A stretch of DNA of 64,000 bases from Rhizobium leguminosarum (GCF_001679785.1 NZ_CP016286.1:3962001-4026000), one strand, 5' to 3'. Shown: positions 9,479 to 18,785, counted from the stretch's first letter. Notes: generated from the sequence alone by a model not told the origin. Translations and numbers: made by a program.

Positions 9479-10270
9479 ATGCAGAACAGCCGCCGATGGA
9501 TGAAACTGGCAACCGCCGCAATCGCAGTCCTCTGGCTTGGCGCAGCAGCGCTCCCGGCGCCTGCCGCCGCAACTGAAAAACTTACCGTCTTTGCGGCGGC
9601 GAGCCTCAAGGATGCGCTCGACGCCGCCAATGCCGCCTGGGCGAAGGAAAGCGGCAAGAACGCCGTCGTATCCTATGCGGCGAGCGGCGCGCTGGCCAGA
9701 CAGATCGAAAACGCCGCACCCGCCGATATCTTCATCTCCGCCGACCTCGACTGGATGGATTATCTCGCCACGAAAAACCTTATCAAGGCCGATACCCGTT
9801 TCAACCTGGTCGGCAACCACATCGTGCTCGTTGCCGAAAAGGCCAAGGCAAAGCCGGTCGAGATCAAGCAAGGCTTCGATCTCGCCGGGCTTTTGGGTGA
9901 CGGCAAGCTTGCCATGGGCGAGCCGAAATCGGTTCCGGCCGGCAAATACGGCATGGCCGCACTCGAAAAGCTCGGCGTCTGGAAATCGGTCGAAACCAAG
10001 GTCGCCGGCGCCGAAAGCGTGCGCGCTGCCCTTGCCCTCGTTTCGCGCGGCGAAGCGCCTTATGGCATCGTCTACCAGACGGATGCGGCAGCCGATAAGG
10101 GTGTCGCCGTCGTCGGCACCTTCCCCCCCGATTCCCATCCGCCGATCATCTATCCAATCGCAATTCTTGCCGAGAGCGAGAACCCGGATGCGACAGCCTA
10201 TCTCGACTTCCTGAAATCCGACAAGGCAGCCGCCTTCTTCACGGCGCAGGGTTTCACCACACTGAAATGA
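9479..10270 (+). CDS. modA: Molybdate ABC transporter, periplasmic binding protein
   Basis: The 263-residue precursor has a signal peptide of about 30 residues (RRW, hydrophobic core AIAVLWLGAAALPAPA, then AAA-T). KLTVFAAASLKDALDAAN begins the mature domain and is diagnostic of ModA; FISADLDWMDYL, NHIVLVAEK and AESVRAALALVSRGEAPYGIVYQTDA are further family motifs. It captures molybdate or tungstate in the periplasm for ModBC. The ribosome-binding site is weak. The promoter region carries two Mo-box-like operators, so repression by ModE under Mo sufficiency is likely. A repeat element separates it from modB. Confidence 0.95.
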   Translation: MQNSRRWMKLATAAIAVLWLGAAALPAPAAATEKLTVFAAASLKDALDAANAAWAKESGKNAVVSYAASGALARQIENAAPADIFISADLDWMDYLATKNLIKADTRFNLVGNHIVLVAEKAKAKPVEIKQGFDLAGLLGDGKLAMGEPKSVPAGKYGMAALEKLGVWKSVETKVAGAESVRAALALVSRGEAPYGIVYQTDAAADKGVAVVGTFPPDSHPPIIYPIAILAESENPDATAYLDFLKSDKAAAFFTAQGFTTLK

Positions 10271-10368
10271 TCGAGGCTTGAAATGATTGCGGATTTGCAC
10301 GTCAGGGCCTGACTTGAGGCTCAACATCGCGATGCGTCAGTCTGCTGACGAGGACCGCTAACTACTCT

Positions 10369-10460
10369 ATCGTCATGCTCGGGCTTGTCCCGAGCATCTG
10401 CATCCGGTCGATTTTTGGATAGGCAGCAGATCCTCGGCACAGGGCCGAGGACGACGCTGA
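10369..10460 (+). repeat. Palindromic intergenic repeat between modA and modB
   Basis: Inverted arms ATGCTCGGGCTTGTCCCGAGCAT at the left and CCTCGGCACAGGGCCGAGG at the right give two hairpins joined by a CAGATC-containing segment. The pattern GTCATGCTCGGGCTTGTCCC is common between genes of Rhizobiales, which is established general knowledge rather than something I could search. It sits inside the mod operon and may act as mRNA stem-loops that lower modBC expression relative to modA. Confidence 0.7.
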
Positions 10461-10530
10461 GTAAAGAGCGAGATTTGTCAACAAACGGCTTGTATGTGCG
10501 AGCCTTCATTTTTGAGAGGAATAGAAGCGC

Positions 10531-11234
10531 TTGTTGGACGCTCTGGGCTTGAGCAATGAGGAATGGACGGCGATCCTGCTCAGCCTGCGCGTCTCGATCG
10601 TCGCCATGCTGGCAAGCCTGCCCTTCGGCATCCTTGTCGCCCTGCTGCTTGCCCGCGGCCGGTTCTGGGGCAAGTCGGTGCTGAACGGCGTCGTTCACCT
10701 GCCGCTGGTCCTGCCCCGGTGGTCACCGGTTTCCTTCTCCTCATCCTGTTTGGCCGCCGCGGTCCGATCGGCAGCCTGCTCGACCAGTATTTCGGCATCG
10801 TCTTGTCTTTCCGCTGGACGGGTGCTGCACTGGCCTGCGCCATCATGGCCTTCCCGCTGATGGTGCGCAGCATCCGCCTGTCGATCGAGGCGGTCGACCG
10901 CAAGCTGGAAGAGGCGGCCGGAACGCTCGGCGCCGGCCCTGTCTGGGTTTTCCTGACGATCACCCTGCCGCTGACCCTGCCCGGCATCATCGCCGGCATG
11001 ATTCTCTCTTTTGCCAAGGCGATGGGCGAATTCGGCGCGACGATCACCTTCGTCTCCAACATTCCCGGCGAAACCCAGACGTTGTCGGCGGCGATCTACA
11101 CCTTCACCCAGGTGCCGGGCGGCGATGCCGGTGCGCTCCGCCTAACCCTCGTCGCCGTCGTTATTTCCATGGCCGCCCTGCTCGCCTCCGAATTCCTCGC
11201 CCGTCTCGCCGGCCGGAGGATCGATCCGGAATGA
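10531..11234 (+). pseudogene. modB: Molybdate ABC transporter permease, frameshifted
   Basis: ModB is the membrane channel of the molybdate importer. The N-terminal part (SNEEWTAILLSLRVSIVAML...[15 protein letters not shown] start at 10531, GAGGAA upstream) is in one frame. The remainder, from about [21 protein letters not shown] through [30 protein letters not shown] (the EAA loop that contacts ModC) to the C-terminus, is in another. The break is at the C run 10714-10717 in CTGCCCCGG; one extra C would restore the usual LPLVLPPVVTGF. All other positions look intact, so this is either a recent one-base deletion or a base-calling error in a homopolymer. If real, Mo uptake through this system would be lost. 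It overlaps modC by ATGA. Confidence 0.9.
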
Positions 11235-12298
11235 CGCTGATCGTCGAGGCAAAACAGAGGCTCGGCGCCTTTTCGCTCGATGCCGCCTTCACCTCCGAGC
11301 GGGGCGTCACCGCGCTGTTCGGCCGTTCCGGCTCCGGCAAGACCTCGATGATCCGCATCATTGCCGGCCTTGCCCGCCCGGACGAAGGCCGCGTCATCCT
11401 CGACGGCGAGCCCCTGACCGAAACGGAAACCGGTACCTTCGTCCCGAAACATCGCCGCCGTTTCGGTTATGTCTTCCAGGAGGCCCGGCTTTTCCCCCAT
11501 CTCAGCGTTCGCGCCAATCTGTTCTACGGCCGATGGTTCGCGGCGAGAACAGCGCGCGGCGAGAGCTTCGACCACATCGTCGACCTGCTCGGCATCGAGA
11601 CACTGCTGGAGCGCAGCCCCGCGAAACTTTCCGGCGGCGAGAAGCAGCGCGTCGCCATCGGCCGCGCGCTTCTCTCCTCCCCTCGCCTGCTGTTGATGGA
11701 CGAGCCGCTCGCCGCCCTCGATGATGCCCGTAAGGCCGAGATTTTGCCTTATCTCGAGCGACTGCGCGACGAAACCGACATACCGATCGTCTATGTCAGC
11801 CACTCGATCGCCGAGGTGGCGCGGCTGGCAAACCAGGTCGTCGTCATGCGCGACGGCAAGGTGGAAGCGACGGGCCCCGCCGTCGATATATTGAGCCGCC
11901 CCTCCACCGCCTCCGACCGGCGCGAGGCAGGCGCACTGCTGGAAGGCACGGTGGAAAGCTTCGATGCGCGGCACCATCTATCGACGGTCGCGCTGAAATC
12001 CTGTCAGCTCCATATTCCGGGAGCCGCCCTTGCGCCCGGCAAATCGGTCCGCATTCGCATTCCCTCCCGCGATGTCATGCTGGCGACCGCAAGGCCCGAG
12101 GGGCTCAGCGCGCTGAATATCCTGGAAGCAAGGATAGAAGGGATGTCCTCGGCCGAGGACGGAACGGTGGAAATCCGGCTCGATTGCGGCGGCGATAGCA
12201 TTCTTTCCCGGATCACGACCCTCTCCTGCGAGCGACTGGATCTTCGGCCGGGAAAGGCGGTCTTCGCCGTCATCAAGACAGTGGCCCTGGAGGCCTGA
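11231..12298 (+). CDS. modC: Molybdate ABC transporter ATP-binding protein
   Basis: This 355-residue ATPase energises ModB. Walker [10 protein letters not shown] is at residues 31-39, the Q-loop is in [12 protein letters not shown], the signature [16 protein letters not shown] starts near residue 132, and Walker [14 protein letters not shown] is followed by the H-loop YVSHS. A C-terminal extension of about 130 residues contains the TOBE/MOP-type domain ([13 protein letters not shown]...), typical of ModC. ATGA overlaps the modB stop, implying coupling. Its stop abuts that of the convergent modE with no terminator between them. Confidence 0.96.
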   Translation: MTLIVEAKQRLGAFSLDAAFTSERGVTALFGRSGSGKTSMIRIIAGLARPDEGRVILDGEPLTETETGTFVPKHRRRFGYVFQEARLFPHLSVRANLFYGRWFAARTARGESFDHIVDLLGIETLLERSPAKLSGGEKQRVAIGRALLSSPRLLLMDEPLAALDDARKAEILPYLERLRDETDIPIVYVSHSIAEVARLANQVVVMRDGKVEATGPAVDILSRPSTASDRREAGALLEGTVESFDARHHLSTVALKSCQLHIPGAALAPGKSVRIRIPSRDVMLATARPEGLSALNILEARIEGMSSAEDGTVEIRLDCGGDSILSRITTLSCERLDLRPGKAVFAVIKTVALEA

Positions 12299-12676
12299 TC
12301 AGCTGCGCTCGCCCTGCTGCAGGTTGCGCTTGGCCTCGAGCCAGGCGAGATCTTCGGCAAGGCTCGTGCGCATCGTGCTTTCCATCCGGCGGAAACGCCC
12401 GAGCAATTCCTCGCCGAACGGCGTCAGCGCCGCGCCGCCGCCCTTCTGCCCGCCGCGCTGCGATTCCACCACCTGTTCGTTGAACATCCGGTTCATCTCG
12501 CTGACCAGCAGCCATGCCCGCCGGTAGGACATGTCCATTGCCCGCCCGGCCGCCGAGATCGATCCGGTCTGGCGGATATGCTCCAGCAGTTCCATCTTGC
12601 CATGGCCGAGGCGATCCTCATCCGGGAAGCTGATTCGCAGGACGGGCACGAGTGTTTTTGCGGCTGAGTCGGTCAT
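12299..12676 (-). CDS. modE: ModE-type molybdate-responsive regulator (HTH only)
   Basis: The 125-residue protein has the N-terminal winged-helix of the ModE/LysR type: GHGKMELLEHIRQTGSISAAGRAMDMSYRRAWLLVSEMN, then GGGAALTPFGEELLGRFRRME. It lacks the C-terminal di-MOP domain that binds molybdate in E. coli ModE, as do many alphaproteobacterial short ModE proteins. How it senses Mo is therefore not visible here. It is convergent with modABC and probably binds the two Mo-boxes at 9395-9461. I chose ATG 12676; an upstream in-frame ATG at 12721 would add 15 residues, and neither has a clear ribosome-binding site. Confidence 0.85.
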   Translation of the reverse strand: MTDSAAKTLVPVLRISFPDEDRLGHGKMELLEHIRQTGSISAAGRAMDMSYRRAWLLVSEMNRMFNEQVVESQRGGQKGGGAALTPFGEELLGRFRRMESTMRTSLAEDLAWLEAKRNLQQGERS

Positions 12677-12820
12677 TGAATCTGGAGATCGTGAAATTTG
12701 CCGCACTTTACGCTGCGGCATGGAAACTGTACACCGCCCGCACGAGGCCGCCCCGAGCAGCCAAATACTTCAATTCGAACGGCAGATCGGATTTTCGGCC
12801 GTTCTGTACCTTAGCATGTC

Positions 12821-12849
12821 TTGAAACATTAATGGTTTGATGCCTATCT
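12821..12849 (+). promoter_or_regulatory. Candidate promoter for rsfS
   Basis: TTGAAA at 12821-12826 and CTATCT at 12844-12849 are separated by 17 nt, close to the alphaproteobacterial housekeeping pattern. It is about 70 nt upstream of the probable rsfS start. Confidence 0.5.
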
Positions 12850-12916
12850 TAACCATGATCCGGTCTCGATCGGATCTGTGTTGTGCATAGTTTGTCATTC
12901 CAGGAAAGGGAAAGCA

Positions 12917-13330
12917 CTGACAACAGTACACGCCAAGGGAAAAACGCTCGCCGTTATCCCGAAGAGTGCGGAACGTGGCGCCGATGCCGCCGCCCGTGCC
13001 CTAGAAACCGTCCTCGCCAGCCTCGAGGACTCCAAAGCTGAAGATATCGTCACCATCGACATTGCCGGAAAATCGGCGCTGGGAGATTACATGATTGTCG
13101 TCTCCGGCCGCTCGAACAGGCATGTCATGGCGATCTCGGATCACCTGCTCACCGACCTTAAGGACGACGGCCTCGGTACGGCCCGCGTCGAGGGTCAGGA
13201 AGGCGGCGATTGGGTCCTGATCGACACCGGTGACATTATCGTGCATGTGTTCCGTCCCGAAATCCGCGAGTTTTACAACATCGAAAAGATGTGGGCGGCT
13301 CCGGATATGGATGAAGAAACACGGCACTGA
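12917..13330 (+). CDS. rsfS: Ribosomal silencing factor RsfS (Iojap family)
   Basis: RsfS binds ribosomal protein L14 and blocks subunit joining in slow growth. The core AEDIVTIDIAGKSALGDYMIVVSGRSNRHVMAISDHL and EGQEGGDWVLIDTGDIIVHVFRPEIREFYNIEKMW is unmistakable. With a start at CTG 12917 the protein is 137 residues (xTTVHAKGKTLAVIPKS). AGGAAAGGG lies 6 nt before that CTG, and no ATG, GTG or TTG in the frame is well placed. A GTG at 12878 would place the AGGAAAGGG inside the coding sequence. Start assignment is therefore unusual and not certain. rlmH follows 117 nt downstream. Confidence 0.93.
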   Translation: MTTVHAKGKTLAVIPKSAERGADAAARALETVLASLEDSKAEDIVTIDIAGKSALGDYMIVVSGRSNRHVMAISDHLLTDLKDDGLGTARVEGQEGGDWVLIDTGDIIVHVFRPEIREFYNIEKMWAAPDMDEETRH

Positions 13331-13447
13331 CAGGCAAGCCGGCATTCTGTCCGGCGCCTGAGACGTGGCATTGGCTGGCCGGCAAACAGATAAGCCGGCC
13401 GGTGGCGCAGTGTGCGCCCGATGTGCCGCATGAGCGGGAGCGGATGA

Positions 13448-13930
13448 ATGCGAATAGGTCTTTTTACGGTGGGACGGCTGAAGTCCGGCCCGGAAAAGGA
13501 TCTTGCCGCCCGTTATTTCGACCGTTTTGCCAAGGCCGGCCCTGCCGTCGGCCTCGAATTGACCCGCGTTGCCGAAGTTGCCGAAAGCCGGGCCTCCAAC
13601 GCGGAGACCCGCAAGCGTGAAGAGGCGGCGATGCTTCTGAAATCGCTTGGCGATGGCAGCATCCTCATTCTTCTCGATGAACGCGGCAAGGCGCTCGACA
13701 GCGAAGCCTTCGCGAACCTGCTCGGCTCCTATCGCGACCAAGGCAAACGCGAGCTGACCATCGCGATCGGCGGTGCCGATGGCCTCGATCCCTCGCTTTA
13801 CGACCGTGCCGACGCGACGCTGTGCCTGGGCAAGATGACCTGGCCGCACCAGCTCGTGCGCACGCTGATCGCCGAGCAGCTCTATCGTGCCGTTACCATC
13901 CTGTCCGGTCACCCCTATCACCGCGTCTGA
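13448..13930 (+). CDS. rlmH: 23S rRNA (pseudouridine1915-N3)-methyltransferase
   Basis: RlmH uses SAM to methylate pseudouridine 1915 in helix 69 of 23S rRNA on 70S ribosomes. The 160-residue protein is a small SPOUT methyltransferase: MRIGLFTVGRLKSGPEKDL, LLDERGKALDSEAFA, the knotted cofactor loop AIGGADGLD, and the C-terminal MTWPHQLVRTLIAEQLYRA plus GHPYHR. GGGAGCGG precedes the ATG. rsfS-rlmH adjacency is widely conserved. Confidence 0.97.
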   Translation: MRIGLFTVGRLKSGPEKDLAARYFDRFAKAGPAVGLELTRVAEVAESRASNAETRKREEAAMLLKSLGDGSILILLDERGKALDSEAFANLLGSYRDQGKRELTIAIGGADGLDPSLYDRADATLCLGKMTWPHQLVRTLIAEQLYRAVTILSGHPYHRV

Positions 13931-14072
13931 TGCCGCATCGGCCTGATGTGACGGCAATCGCAATGTCACGCAGCCGTGTTTTGCTAGGCAGCCGGTTCTC
14001 CTTCAAACTTTCTGGCAAAGCGTACCAAATCAGCTTAGTCTCCGCGCGATATGAGAAAGTGCCCCAACACGC

Positions 14073-15506
14073 ATGACGAGAGCATCCACCAGGCGACACC
14101 GCATGATCCTGCCGGCTATCGCGGCCGGCGTCGGTGTGGCGGTGGTTGTCATGTTGGCAAATCCGTTCATCGTCCGGGCGCAGGATGCCGCGCCCGAGGC
14201 GGCACAACCTGCGCCGCAGCGGGTAGCCGAGCCCGCGCCGCCGCCCGATCCGGCGGCAGAACTTGCCGCCAAGCGTGATCAGACCCGTGCCGAACTCGAA
14301 ACTCTGTCGAAAACGATCAGCCTCTCCACCGACAAGGTGAGCGCGCTTCAGCAGAGCATCGCCGATCTCGAAAAGAGCACGGAAAGCATCCGCCAGGCAC
14401 TCATCGATTCCGCTGCCCGCCGCAAGGCGCTCGAAAAGCAGATCCTCGAAAGCGAGAAGAAGCTTGCCGATCTCGGCGTCAAGGAGGACGGCATCCGCCG
14501 CTCCCTGCACGACCGCCGCGGCCTGCTGGCCGAGGTACTGGCAGCGCTCCAGCGCATGGGCCGCAACCCGCCGCCCGCTTTGCTCGTCACCCCCGATGAC
14601 GCGCTTGGCTCCGTGCGCAGCGCCATTCTGCTCGGCGCCGTCGTGCCCGGCATCCGCAAGGAGACCGACAAGCTTGCCGCAGACCTCGCAAGCCTCGCCG
14701 CATTGCAGACCGCAAGTGCTGCCGAGAAAACCTCGCTGACAGCGACCATGACCAATGGCATCGAGGAAGAGCGGCGCATGGACCTGTTGCTTGCCGAAAA
14801 CGACAAGCTCAGCCGCAGCAACGCCGCCGAACTCGGGGCCGAACGGAAACGCTCGGAGGAACTGGCGGGCAAGGCGACGAGCCTTGAAGGCCTGGTCGCA
14901 TCGATGGAATCCGAGATCGCTTCGGTGCGCGACGCCGCCGCTGCCGCCCGCCAGGCGGAGGAGAACCGCAAGCTGCTGACGGACGAGCAGCGCGCCCAGG
15001 CCAAGGCGCTTGCCGACAGCGGCGTGCCCGATAAAAACCGCATTGCGCCCGCATATCCCTTCGGAGAATTGAAGGCGAAATTGGAGGTGCCCGTTACGGG
15101 CGATATCCTGCGCCAGTTCGGCGATGCCGACGGCACCGGGCACGAGGCCATGGGAATGACGGTCGCCACCAATCCAGAGACAGTGGTGACGGCGCCTGCG
15201 GATGGTCTGGTGGTTTTCGCCGGCGCATTTCGCAGTTACGGCCAGATGATCATCCTCGACGCGGGCGATGGATACCACCTGGTTCTCTCGGGAATGGATA
15301 CGATCAATACCCGTCAGGGAAAATTCGTTTTCTCCGGCGAGCCGCTTGCCGTGATGGGCGCGAAAAGAGTGGCAAGCGCAACTGCATTGGCGCTGGAAAC
15401 GAACCGGCCAACGCTTTACATTGAATTTCGAAAGGACGGTAAACCGGTCGATTCCCGGCCGTGGTGGACCGCCAAAGACACTGGAAAGGCACGCAATGAT
15501 TCGTAG
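14073..15506 (+). CDS. Murein hydrolase activator EnvC family (degenerate LytM/M23)
   Basis: The 477-residue protein has an N-terminal membrane anchor or signal (ILPAIAAGVGVAVVVMLANPFIV), a Pro/Ala-rich linker, a long coiled coil from about residue 65 to 330, and a C-terminal LytM-like domain (GDILRQFGDADGTG...FVFSGEPLAVMG...LYIEFRKDGKPVDSRPWW). The zinc-binding residues of active M23 peptidases are replaced: GHEAMGMTV stands where H-x3-D is expected, and YIEF replaces the HxH segment. That pattern is typical of EnvC-type proteins that activate amidases at the septum. Its end overlaps ctpA by 11 nt, so the two are co-expressed. Confidence 0.9.
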   Translation: MTRASTRRHRMILPAIAAGVGVAVVVMLANPFIVRAQDAAPEAAQPAPQRVAEPAPPPDPAAELAAKRDQTRAELETLSKTISLSTDKVSALQQSIADLEKSTESIRQALIDSAARRKALEKQILESEKKLADLGVKEDGIRRSLHDRRGLLAEVLAALQRMGRNPPPALLVTPDDALGSVRSAILLGAVVPGIRKETDKLAADLASLAALQTASAAEKTSLTATMTNGIEEERRMDLLLAENDKLSRSNAAELGAERKRSEELAGKATSLEGLVASMESEIASVRDAAAAARQAEENRKLLTDEQRAQAKALADSGVPDKNRIAPAYPFGELKAKLEVPVTGDILRQFGDADGTGHEAMGMTVATNPETVVTAPADGLVVFAGAFRSYGQMIILDAGDGYHLVLSGMDTINTRQGKFVFSGEPLAVMGAKRVASATALALETNRPTLYIEFRKDGKPVDSRPWWTAKDTGKARNDS

Positions 15507-16818
15507 GGCTTCTCTTGTTCTGGTCGGCGCATTGATGGGTGCGACCGCAATGAGCGTCATTTACTCGGCGGGTGTGCCGGCAGAAGCGGCCGGATCCTCG
15601 ACCTACAAGGAACTTTCGGTTTTCGGAGATGTCTTCGAGCGTGTGCGTGCGCAATATGTGACGCCGCCTGCGGAAGACAAGCTGATCGAGAACGCCATCA
15701 ACGGCATGCTCTCCTCGCTCGATCCGCATTCGAGCTACATGAATGCGAAGGACGCCGAGGATATGCGCACCCAGACCAAGGGTGAGTTCGGCGGCCTCGG
15801 CATCGAAGTTACGATGGAAGACGAACTCGTCAAGGTCATCACCCCGATCGACGATACGCCTGCCGCCAAGGCCGGCGTTCTCGCTGGCGACTACATCTCC
15901 GAGATCGACGGCCAGTCCGTGCGCGGCCTGAAGCTGGAAGATGCAGTCGAGAAGATGCGCGGTGCCGTCAACACGCCGATCAAGCTGACGCTAATCCGCA
16001 AGGGTGCCGACAAGCCGATCGAGCTGACGATCGTCCGTGACGTCGTCGCCGTCCAGGCAGTCAAGTCGCGTGTCGAGGATGATGTCGGTTATCTCCGCAT
16101 CATCTCCTTCACCGAGAAGACCTATCCCGACATGGAAAAGGCGATCAAGAAGATCAAGGACACCGTTCCGGCCGACAAGCTGAAGGGTTATGTTCTCGAC
16201 CTGCGCCTCAATCCGGGCGGTCTGCTCGACCAGGCGATCAACGTCTCCGATGCCCTGCTGCAGCGCGGCGAAGTCGTTTCGACCCGCGGCCGCAATCCCG
16301 ATGAAACCCGCCGCTTCAATGCCGGCCCGGGCGACCTGACGGATGGCAAGCCGGTGATCGTGCTGATCAACGGCGGGTCGGCTTCCGCATCGGAAATCGT
16401 CGCCGGCGCTCTTCAGGATCTGCGCCGTGCCACCGTTCTCGGCACGCGCTCCTTCGGCAAGGGCTCCGTCCAGACGATCATTCCGCTTGGCGAAAACGGC
16501 GCGCTGCGCCTGACCACGGCGCTCTACTACACGCCGTCGGGCCGCTCGATCCAGGGCACCGGCATCGCCCCCGACATCAAGGTCGAGGAGCCGCTGCCGG
16601 AGGAACTGCAAGGCAAGATGGTGACCGAAGGCGAATCCAGCCTGCGCGGCCACATCAAGGGCCAGAGCGAGACGGACGAAGGTTCGGGCTCCGTTGCCTA
16701 CGTCCCGCCGGACCCGAAGGACGACGTTCAGCTGAACTACGCGCTCGACCTTCTGCGCGGCAAGAAGACCGATCCGGCCTTCCCGCCGAACCCGGACAAG
16801 GCCGTCGTCGCCAAGTAA
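15496..16818 (+). CDS. ctpA: C-terminal processing peptidase, S41A family
   Basis: The 440-residue envelope protease has a signal peptide (SLVLVGALMGATAMSVIYSAGVPAEA), a PDZ domain at about residues 85-165 (GLGIEVTMEDELVKVITPIDDTPAAKAGVLAGDYISEIDG in outline), and the S41 domain. The catalytic pair is Ser297 in NGGSASASEI and Lys322 in GTRSFGKGSVQT, 25 residues apart as in other tail-specific proteases. It trims C-termini of periplasmic substrates and may act with the EnvC-like partner in peptidoglycan hydrolase control. The ATG at 15496 overlaps the upstream gene by 11 nt. A 13-bp hairpin follows the stop. Confidence 0.95.
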   Translation: MIRRASLVLVGALMGATAMSVIYSAGVPAEAAGSSTYKELSVFGDVFERVRAQYVTPPAEDKLIENAINGMLSSLDPHSSYMNAKDAEDMRTQTKGEFGGLGIEVTMEDELVKVITPIDDTPAAKAGVLAGDYISEIDGQSVRGLKLEDAVEKMRGAVNTPIKLTLIRKGADKPIELTIVRDVVAVQAVKSRVEDDVGYLRIISFTEKTYPDMEKAIKKIKDTVPADKLKGYVLDLRLNPGGLLDQAINVSDALLQRGEVVSTRGRNPDETRRFNAGPGDLTDGKPVIVLINGGSASASEIVAGALQDLRRATVLGTRSFGKGSVQTIIPLGENGALRLTTALYYTPSGRSIQGTGIAPDIKVEEPLPEELQGKMVTEGESSLRGHIKGQSETDEGSGSVAYVPPDPKDDVQLNYALDLLRGKKTDPAFPPNPDKAVVAK

Positions 16819-16826
16819 TCGATCAG

Positions 16827-16857
16827 CTCAAGGCCGGGCACCTCGCCCGGCCTTGAG
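16827..16857 (+). terminator. Terminator-like hairpin after ctpA
   Basis: CTCAAGGCCGGGC pairs perfectly with GCCCGGCCTTGAG around a 5-nt loop, followed by CCTTTCTG. The T-tract is modest. Confidence 0.75.
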
Positions 16858-16895
16858 CCTTTCTGCTGTTTCCCGGTTTTGGAGCGGGCAAAAAA

Positions 16896-18092
16896 TTGGG
16901 AACGGACCTGCATGCGCCTTTGGGCCGCAACCGCAAAACCGGCCGCCGGCGCCCAGGTGTCCTGCGTCTCGGCCGGATCGCCGCCAGTCTCTGCCTTTTT
17001 GCGATAGGCGGCTTTTCCCTCTATACGGCATTTCGCGGCGACGGGCTCGAACGCACCAAACCGCCGGCGGGCGAACAAGCCGCAACACCCCCTGCCAATA
17101 CCCCTCAGCCGCCGACGGCCACCACGGGCCAAGCGGCAGACGGTATGCCCCGCGCCGACCCGCGCTCGGGCGCCAATGTCGAGCAGATGGTCACCGGCGA
17201 CGGCTCGGTCGTCACCAAATACAGCCCTCGCCCGCGCGACGGCGGCGGGCCGGTGCTGGTCGACGCCATGCAGATCGGCCAGGATCCGCGCATGGCAGCC
17301 CAACCCAATGAAGCACTGCTCGAAGAGACACCTTTTGGCAGGCTGCCGATTATCGGCCCCGATGGCCGGCGGCCGATGGATCAATATGCGCGTCCCTCGT
17401 CTGGCGCGCGTGGCGTCCGCATCGCCATTGTCGTCAGCGGCCTCGGGCTCAGCCAGACCGGAACGCAGCGCGCCATCGCGGAATTGCCGGAAGAGATCAC
17501 CTTCGCTTTTGCCGCAAGCGGCAACAGCCTTCAGCGCTGGATGCAGGAAGCCCGCCGCGGCGGTCACGAGATCCTTCTCCAAGTGCCGCTCGAACCTTTT
17601 GATTACCCGGCGAACGATCCAGGCCCCGAAACGCTGCTGACCACGAAACCGGCCGCCCGCAACCTCGAGAACCTGCACAAGGCGATGGGCGAGATCACCA
17701 ACTATACCGGCGTCATGAATTATCTCGGCGGCCGTTTCCTCTCTGATCCCGCCGCCATGGAACCTGTCATGCGCGACATTGGCAAGCGCGGGCTGCTGTT
17801 TCTCGACGACGGCACATCGGCGCAGTCGAAGACGGCGGCGATCGCCAAGGGAACCGAACTGCCCTATGCCTTCGCCGACCTGCAGCTCGACGGCCAGCTC
17901 GATGTCAACGCCGTCCTGAAGAAGCTCGACGAGCTCGAGCGCATCGCCCGCAAGAACGGCCAGGCGATCGGCGTCGCCTCGGCTTTCGATGAGAGCGTTG
18001 ACGCCATCGCCAAATGGAGCGAGGAGGCCGCGATGCGCGGCATCGAGATCGTCGGCGTTGCCGCCCTTTCCAACGACCCCAAGAATCCTTGA
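16896..18092 (+). CDS. Divergent polysaccharide deacetylase family protein
   Basis: This 398-residue protein has one N-terminal transmembrane or signal segment ([19 protein letters not shown]), a Pro-rich region of low complexity to about residue 90, and a C-terminal divergent polysaccharide deacetylase 2 domain ([72 protein letters not shown]). The family is often encoded beside envC and ctpA and is presumed periplasmic, but its substrate is unknown. The start is TTG 16896, with GGAGCGGG 8-15 nt upstream. rppH follows 37 nt later, suggesting co-transcription. Confidence 0.88.
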   Translation: MGTDLHAPLGRNRKTGRRRPGVLRLGRIAASLCLFAIGGFSLYTAFRGDGLERTKPPAGEQAATPPANTPQPPTATTGQAADGMPRADPRSGANVEQMVTGDGSVVTKYSPRPRDGGGPVLVDAMQIGQDPRMAAQPNEALLEETPFGRLPIIGPDGRRPMDQYARPSSGARGVRIAIVVSGLGLSQTGTQRAIAELPEEITFAFAASGNSLQRWMQEARRGGHEILLQVPLEPFDYPANDPGPETLLTTKPAARNLENLHKAMGEITNYTGVMNYLGGRFLSDPAAMEPVMRDIGKRGLLFLDDGTSAQSKTAAIAKGTELPYAFADLQLDGQLDVNAVLKKLDELERIARKNGQAIGVASAFDESVDAIAKWSEEAAMRGIEIVGVAALSNDPKNP

Positions 18093-18129
18093 GAGTATCC
18101 TTGAGAAGAATCCCGGAACGGAGAAGAAG

Positions 18130-18663
18130 ATGAGCCAGGCGACCGTGAAAGCCGAGGATCTGCCCTACCGCCCCTGCGTCGGCGTGATGATCCTGAACCG
18201 CGATGGCCTCGTCTGGGCGGGAAGACGCATCTCCGACGGCAATTCCGAATATGACGGCTCGCCACAGCTCTGGCAGATGCCGCAGGGCGGCATCGACAAG
18301 GGCGAGGATCCATTGGACGCCGCCTACCGCGAGCTTTACGAGGAGACCGGCATCAAGACGGTGACCCTGCTTGCCGAAGCGAGAGACTGGATCAACTATG
18401 ATCTGCCGCCGGCACTGATCGGCATCGGGCTGAAGGGGAAATTCCGCGGCCAGACGCAGCGCTGGTTCGCCTTCCGCTTCGACGGCGACGACAGCGAGAT
18501 CGCCATCAATCCGCCGCCTGGCGGCCACGAGCCGGAATTCGATGCCTGGGAATGGAAGCCGATGCAGCAACTGCCGGGGCTGATCGTCCCCTTCAAGCGC
18601 GCCGTCTACGAGCAGGTGGTGGCCGAGTTCCAGCATCTAGCAGCACTACATTCGGAAGACTGA
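18130..18663 (+). CDS. rppH: RNA pyrophosphohydrolase (Nudix)
   Basis: RppH removes pyrophosphate from 5'-triphosphate mRNA ends and so starts RNase E-dependent decay; related rhizobial enzymes were earlier called IalA or dinucleoside polyphosphate hydrolases. The 177-residue protein has [25 protein letters not shown] and the Nudix box (G-x5-E-x7-REL-x-EETG) at about residues 55-77, then RFRFDG-like strands and [17 protein letters not shown] lies before ATG 18130. An in-frame extension upstream overlaps the deacetylase gene and is unlikely to be used. Confidence 0.95.
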   Translation: MSQATVKAEDLPYRPCVGVMILNRDGLVWAGRRISDGNSEYDGSPQLWQMPQGGIDKGEDPLDAAYRELYEETGIKTVTLLAEARDWINYDLPPALIGIGLKGKFRGQTQRWFAFRFDGDDSEIAINPPPGGHEPEFDAWEWKPMQQLPGLIVPFKRAVYEQVVAEFQHLAALHSED

Positions 18664-18785
18664 TCGATACAGCGTGATCGCGATTGATCAGTTCCATTTA
18701 ATTTCAGCAGGGAAATAAGGCGCACCGGTTTCAATCCGGTTTGATGCAGCCGATCGCGGTGGCTGGCAGCTGATAATTCGATAGA

